From Nonomuraea endophytica (lineage in GTDB: Bacteria; Actinomycetota; Actinomycetes; Streptosporangiales; Streptosporangiaceae), in NCBI RefSeq assembly GCF_014203235.1, contig NZ_JACHIN010000021.1:1-64000 (forward strand): a stretch of 64,000 nucleotides of DNA. Reading direction: 5' to 3'. This document shows, piece by piece, positions 61,579-64,000 of the stretch. The position numbers and the translations under genes were made by a program. The notes under the pieces are model-generated. The model saw only the letters and a program-made list of their open reading frames with translations, was not told where the DNA came from and did no database searches. The stretch's first letter is position 1. Each line of letters begins with the position of its first letter.

Positions 61579-62796
61579 TCAGGAACGTGACGGAAGCGGC
61601 GGCGTGTCCAGGTTCGGCAGCGTGAACGTGGCCGACTTGGCGGCGGACTGGTCGGTGCCGCACAGCGCGGTGAGCAGGTGCCGCGAGTGGGCGATCTCGC
61701 CCGGCTCGGCGGCCGGGTGCCAGGTGAGGTTGACGCCGGTCGAGACCTGGCGCCGCAGGTCCTCGGTGGTGAGGGAGTTGGTCGCCATGCCGATCACGCC
61801 GCCGTCGTGGCCCCAGACCTTGCCGCCGCAGGGCAGGTTCAGCGAGACGAGGCCCAGGCCGTAATCGACCGTCGCCGGAGCGCCCTCACCCGGCAGGATC
61901 GGGACGGTCTGCTTCATCTGCGCCAGCGAGGCCTGACTGACCAGCTTGCCGCCGAGCAGCGCCCGGTAGAAGCGATTGAGGTCGGACATCGTGGACACGA
62001 TCGCTCCGGCGGTCGAGCCCCACGACATGTTGAACACCGTGTAGTCACGCGGCGGGTCGAAGTAGCCGAACACGGACGTGTAGGCCCTGGCGTGCGGGCG
62101 CGGCAGGTACGGCGTGCGCGGGAAGGTCGTGTCCCTCAGCCCCGCCGCTCGGATCACGGACCGGGTGATGTGGTCCTCGGCCTCCTCGCCGGTGACCTTG
62201 GTGATGAGCAGCCCGAGGACGATGTAGTTCGTGTTGGAGTACACGCCCGGCACCTGTCCGGGTTCACCCGTCTTGCCCACGCCGAGTCCGAGCGTGACCA
62301 GCTCCTGCTTGGAGTACTGGCGGACCCGCATGGCCTCCAGGTCCTCCGGAACCCTGATCAGCGCCTCGTCGTAGTCGCCGACGTGGCTGGTGTGGTTGAG
62401 CAGCATCCGCACGGTGATGCGCGGGTCGGGCAGCAGGCCGGGCAGGTACGACTCCACCGGCGCGTCGAGGCGGATGCGGCCCCGCTCCACCAGCCGCAGC
62501 ACGGCGGTGGCCGTGAAGCTCTTGGTGATGCTGCCCACGCGGTGGCGCATGTCCGGCCGCATCGGCCGGCCGGTCGTCACGTCGGCGCGACCGGCCGCGC
62601 CCCGCCACTCCTGGCGCTGGTATCGCACATCGGAGTAGATCCCGTAGACGCCGCCCTTGGGCACCTCCTCCAGCGTCTGCCGCAACGCCCGCCGGTCGAG
62701 CCCCGGGTCGGCGGCGGCCGGGGTGGCGGTGACGGTCGCGGTGGCCAGGATCGCCGACCCTGCCACGACTGCGGTCAACAGCTTCCTCGCGAGCAT
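61579..62796 (-). CDS. Secreted serine hydrolase (D-Ala-D-Ala carboxypeptidase/S12 type)
   Basis: A 405-residue exported protein. ATG 62796 with AAAGGG upstream gives a clean signal peptide (ARKLLTAVVAGSAILATATV) cleaved near AAA|D at residue 29-30. SITK (Ser89, Lys92), YSN in VYSNTNY and GHDGGVIGM provide the catalytic set. It converges on pcaL with 14 bases between the stops. Its relation to R61-type DD-carboxypeptidases is likely; a substrate cannot be named. Confidence 0.82.
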   Translation of the reverse strand: MLARKLLTAVVAGSAILATATVTATPAAADPGLDRRALRQTLEEVPKGGVYGIYSDVRYQRQEWRGAAGRADVTTGRPMRPDMRHRVGSITKSFTATAVLRLVERGRIRLDAPVESYLPGLLPDPRITVRMLLNHTSHVGDYDEALIRVPEDLEAMRVRQYSKQELVTLGLGVGKTGEPGQVPGVYSNTNYIVLGLLITKVTGEEAEDHITRSVIRAAGLRDTTFPRTPYLPRPHARAYTSVFGYFDPPRDYTVFNMSWGSTAGAIVSTMSDLNRFYRALLGGKLVSQASLAQMKQTVPILPGEGAPATVDYGLGLVSLNLPCGGKVWGHDGGVIGMATNSLTTEDLRRQVSTGVNLTWHPAAEPGEIAHSRHLLTALCGTDQSAAKSATFTLPNLDTPPLPSRS

Positions 62797-62914
62797 GATG
62801 AGCCCTTTCACGGGGTTACGCGGGACGTCTCCGAGCATCCCAGCTCGAAGATCGTCCCGCCTCCGGCCCGATGCCGAACCCCGCCTCCTTCCCGAGGAGG
62901 AGAGATAGGCGCGG

Positions 62915-64000
62915 CTACGAGCTCACCTGGTCGGGGGCCGCGACCCGGGCGACCGTGACCGCGGGGCCGCCGGGCCGTTCGGTGAGGATGGCCACGGATT
63001 CCTGGTACGCGGGGTCGAGCCAGTAGTCGGAGTGCCAGTAGGCGATGGGCAGCCGTTCGCCGTGCTCGGGGCGGGCCGGGTCCCAGCAGTGGCGATCGAC
63101 CACATGGCCGCTCGCGGGACGGGTGACCGAGCCCATGAGCGGCCCGGTGGCCGACTCCGTCAGCTCCGCGGTGGCCCACTCCGTGACGTGCCCGGTGATC
63201 GATCCCTGCTTTCTGGGGGTTTCCTCGGGGTCGGCTGCCGCGTTCGGGATGCGGTGGAAGATGGGGCCGCCGATCGGGTCGCTGCGGCGGTACAGGTTGA
63301 TCCACTTCACCTCCCGTGCCACCTCCTTCAGGCAGTCGGGGCCGAAGTAGGCGGGGAAGAAGGCCGCGTACAGGCGACGCAGCGGAGAGCCGTGCGTGAG
63401 CAGGCTGACGCGCTTCTTCATCTGCGGGGGAAGCTGCATGATCGCGGCGACCGCGATGACGCTGCCCTGGCTGTGTCCCGACAACAGGACCCGGTCGGTG
63501 TCGCCGGGGGCCAGCGTGCGCAGGCGACTGAGCAGGTCGGGGATGACCCGCTCGGTGTAGCAGGGCGGGGCGAGCGGGTGGATGGCCCGCGGCCAGAACG
63601 TGCAGATGTCCCACAAAATGCCGACCGTACGGCGCAGCCCGTTGTCGCTGTACGCCCGCCTGCCCAGCAGAACCAGCCCGACCAGCAACGCGGCCAGCGC
63701 CCAGCTGCCGAGGGTGGCCATGAGCCCGGCGACCCCGCCCACGGGGATGAGCAGGTTGCGCTGGTAGATGACGGTCACCACGGCGAACCCCACCAGCCCG
63801 AACCCGGACAGCACCCCCAGAACCAGCCCGGCCTTGTCGGTCAGCGAGGCCAGCGCCCACATGTGGGCCACCGTGGCCTGGTTCTCCGCCCCGTACTGCT
63901 TCGCCAGCTTGGGCCCCAGCTCGGCGGCCACCTTGAGCCGGACGCCCACCAGCACGATGCCGACGACCACCGCGCCCACCCCCACGACGGGCAGCAGCGC
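62915..64000 (-). CDS. Lipase-like alpha/beta hydrolase membrane protein, 5' end outside window
   Basis: At least 361 codons; the frame is open to the right edge, so the start is missing. The visible N-terminal part has four hydrophobic helices (VGAVVVGIVLVGVRL, AGLVLGVLSGFGLVGFAVVTVIY, VGGVAGLMATLGSWALAALLVGLVLL). Then comes a soluble hydrolase domain with RVLLSGHSQGSVIAVAA, the lipase-type GHSQG nucleophile, and a likely histidine in AYWHSDYW. It may hydrolyse lipids or esters at the membrane. No family name is offered. Confidence 0.65.
   Translation of the reverse strand, partial: ALLPVVGVGAVVVGIVLVGVRLKVAAELGPKLAKQYGAENQATVAHMWALASLTDKAGLVLGVLSGFGLVGFAVVTVIYQRNLLIPVGGVAGLMATLGSWALAALLVGLVLLGRRAYSDNGLRRTVGILWDICTFWPRAIHPLAPPCYTERVIPDLLSRLRTLAPGDTDRVLLSGHSQGSVIAVAAIMQLPPQMKKRVSLLTHGSPLRRLYAAFFPAYFGPDCLKEVAREVKWINLYRRSDPIGGPIFHRIPNAAADPEETPRKQGSITGHVTEWATAELTESATGPLMGSVTRPASGHVVDRHCWDPARPEHGERLPIAYWHSDYWLDPAYQESVAILTERPGGPAVTVARVAAPDQVSS

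Overview
The window is very GC-rich, with dense coding, many ATGA/GTGA overlaps between consecutive genes, exported sugar-binding lipoproteins, a secreted chitinase, GPP34-domain and DUF574 methyltransferase genes. This points to a filamentous actinomycete; a Streptosporangiales organism such as Nonomuraea is my best guess from gene style alone. I see no rRNA, tRNA, CRISPR array, intact insertion sequence or phage module.

Left part (1-17.5 kb). A truncated MatC-type transporter at the edge, a secreted protein, a decayed TetR gene facing an alpha/beta hydrolase, and two small metabolic proteins. Next is a compact four-gene unit (3.5-8.5 kb): a NeuB-type sialic/ulosonic acid synthase, an MFS exporter and two paralogous ligase-like proteins resembling circularly permuted ATP-grasp enzymes. 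It ends at a strong hairpin and looks like an uncharacterised small-molecule pathway. After it come a DUF1801 protein, an MFS transporter, a scar of two truncated genes (10.7-11.3 kb), an acetyltransferase / APC permease / GPP34 unit with a possible leader peptide, and a TetR regulator divergent from a serine beta-lactamase-like hydrolase.

Middle (17.7-30.3 kb) is an agmatine/guanidine island. One leftward operon encodes agmatine deiminase (AguA), N-carbamoylputrescine amidase (AguB), a complete peptide/nickel-type ABC importer and an exported lipoprotein deiminase. A divergent TetR gene and palindromic TGACTGAA-type operators lie at its head, and a half-copy of the operator precedes the exported deiminase. 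Convergent to the TetR gene is a LacI regulator, whose likely operators control a divergent NCS1 permease and a third, Tat-exported deiminase. Three deiminase paralogues with different cell addresses therefore sit in 13 kb.

30-40 kb holds two methyltransferases, a RidA protein, a tiny membrane protein, an intact and a truncated HAD hydrolase, a large multidomain chitinase (CBM, three near-identical FN3, GH18), a serine hydrolase and a 756-residue protein of unknown function with an internal duplication.

40-51.5 kb is carbohydrate and molybdate uptake: a 2-hydroxyacid dehydrogenase, a sugar ABC importer with a GH29 fucosidase, a convergent PL6 polysaccharide lyase sharing the same candidate LacI-type operator, an unknown membrane protein, and a MopI-like regulator followed by modABC.

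51.5-64 kb: a universal stress protein, a serine hydrolase, an HTH-membrane protein, then a double-IclR regulator divergent from a complete beta-ketoadipate operon (pcaIJFHGBL) for protocatechuate catabolism, another serine hydrolase, and a lipase-like membrane protein cut by the right edge.
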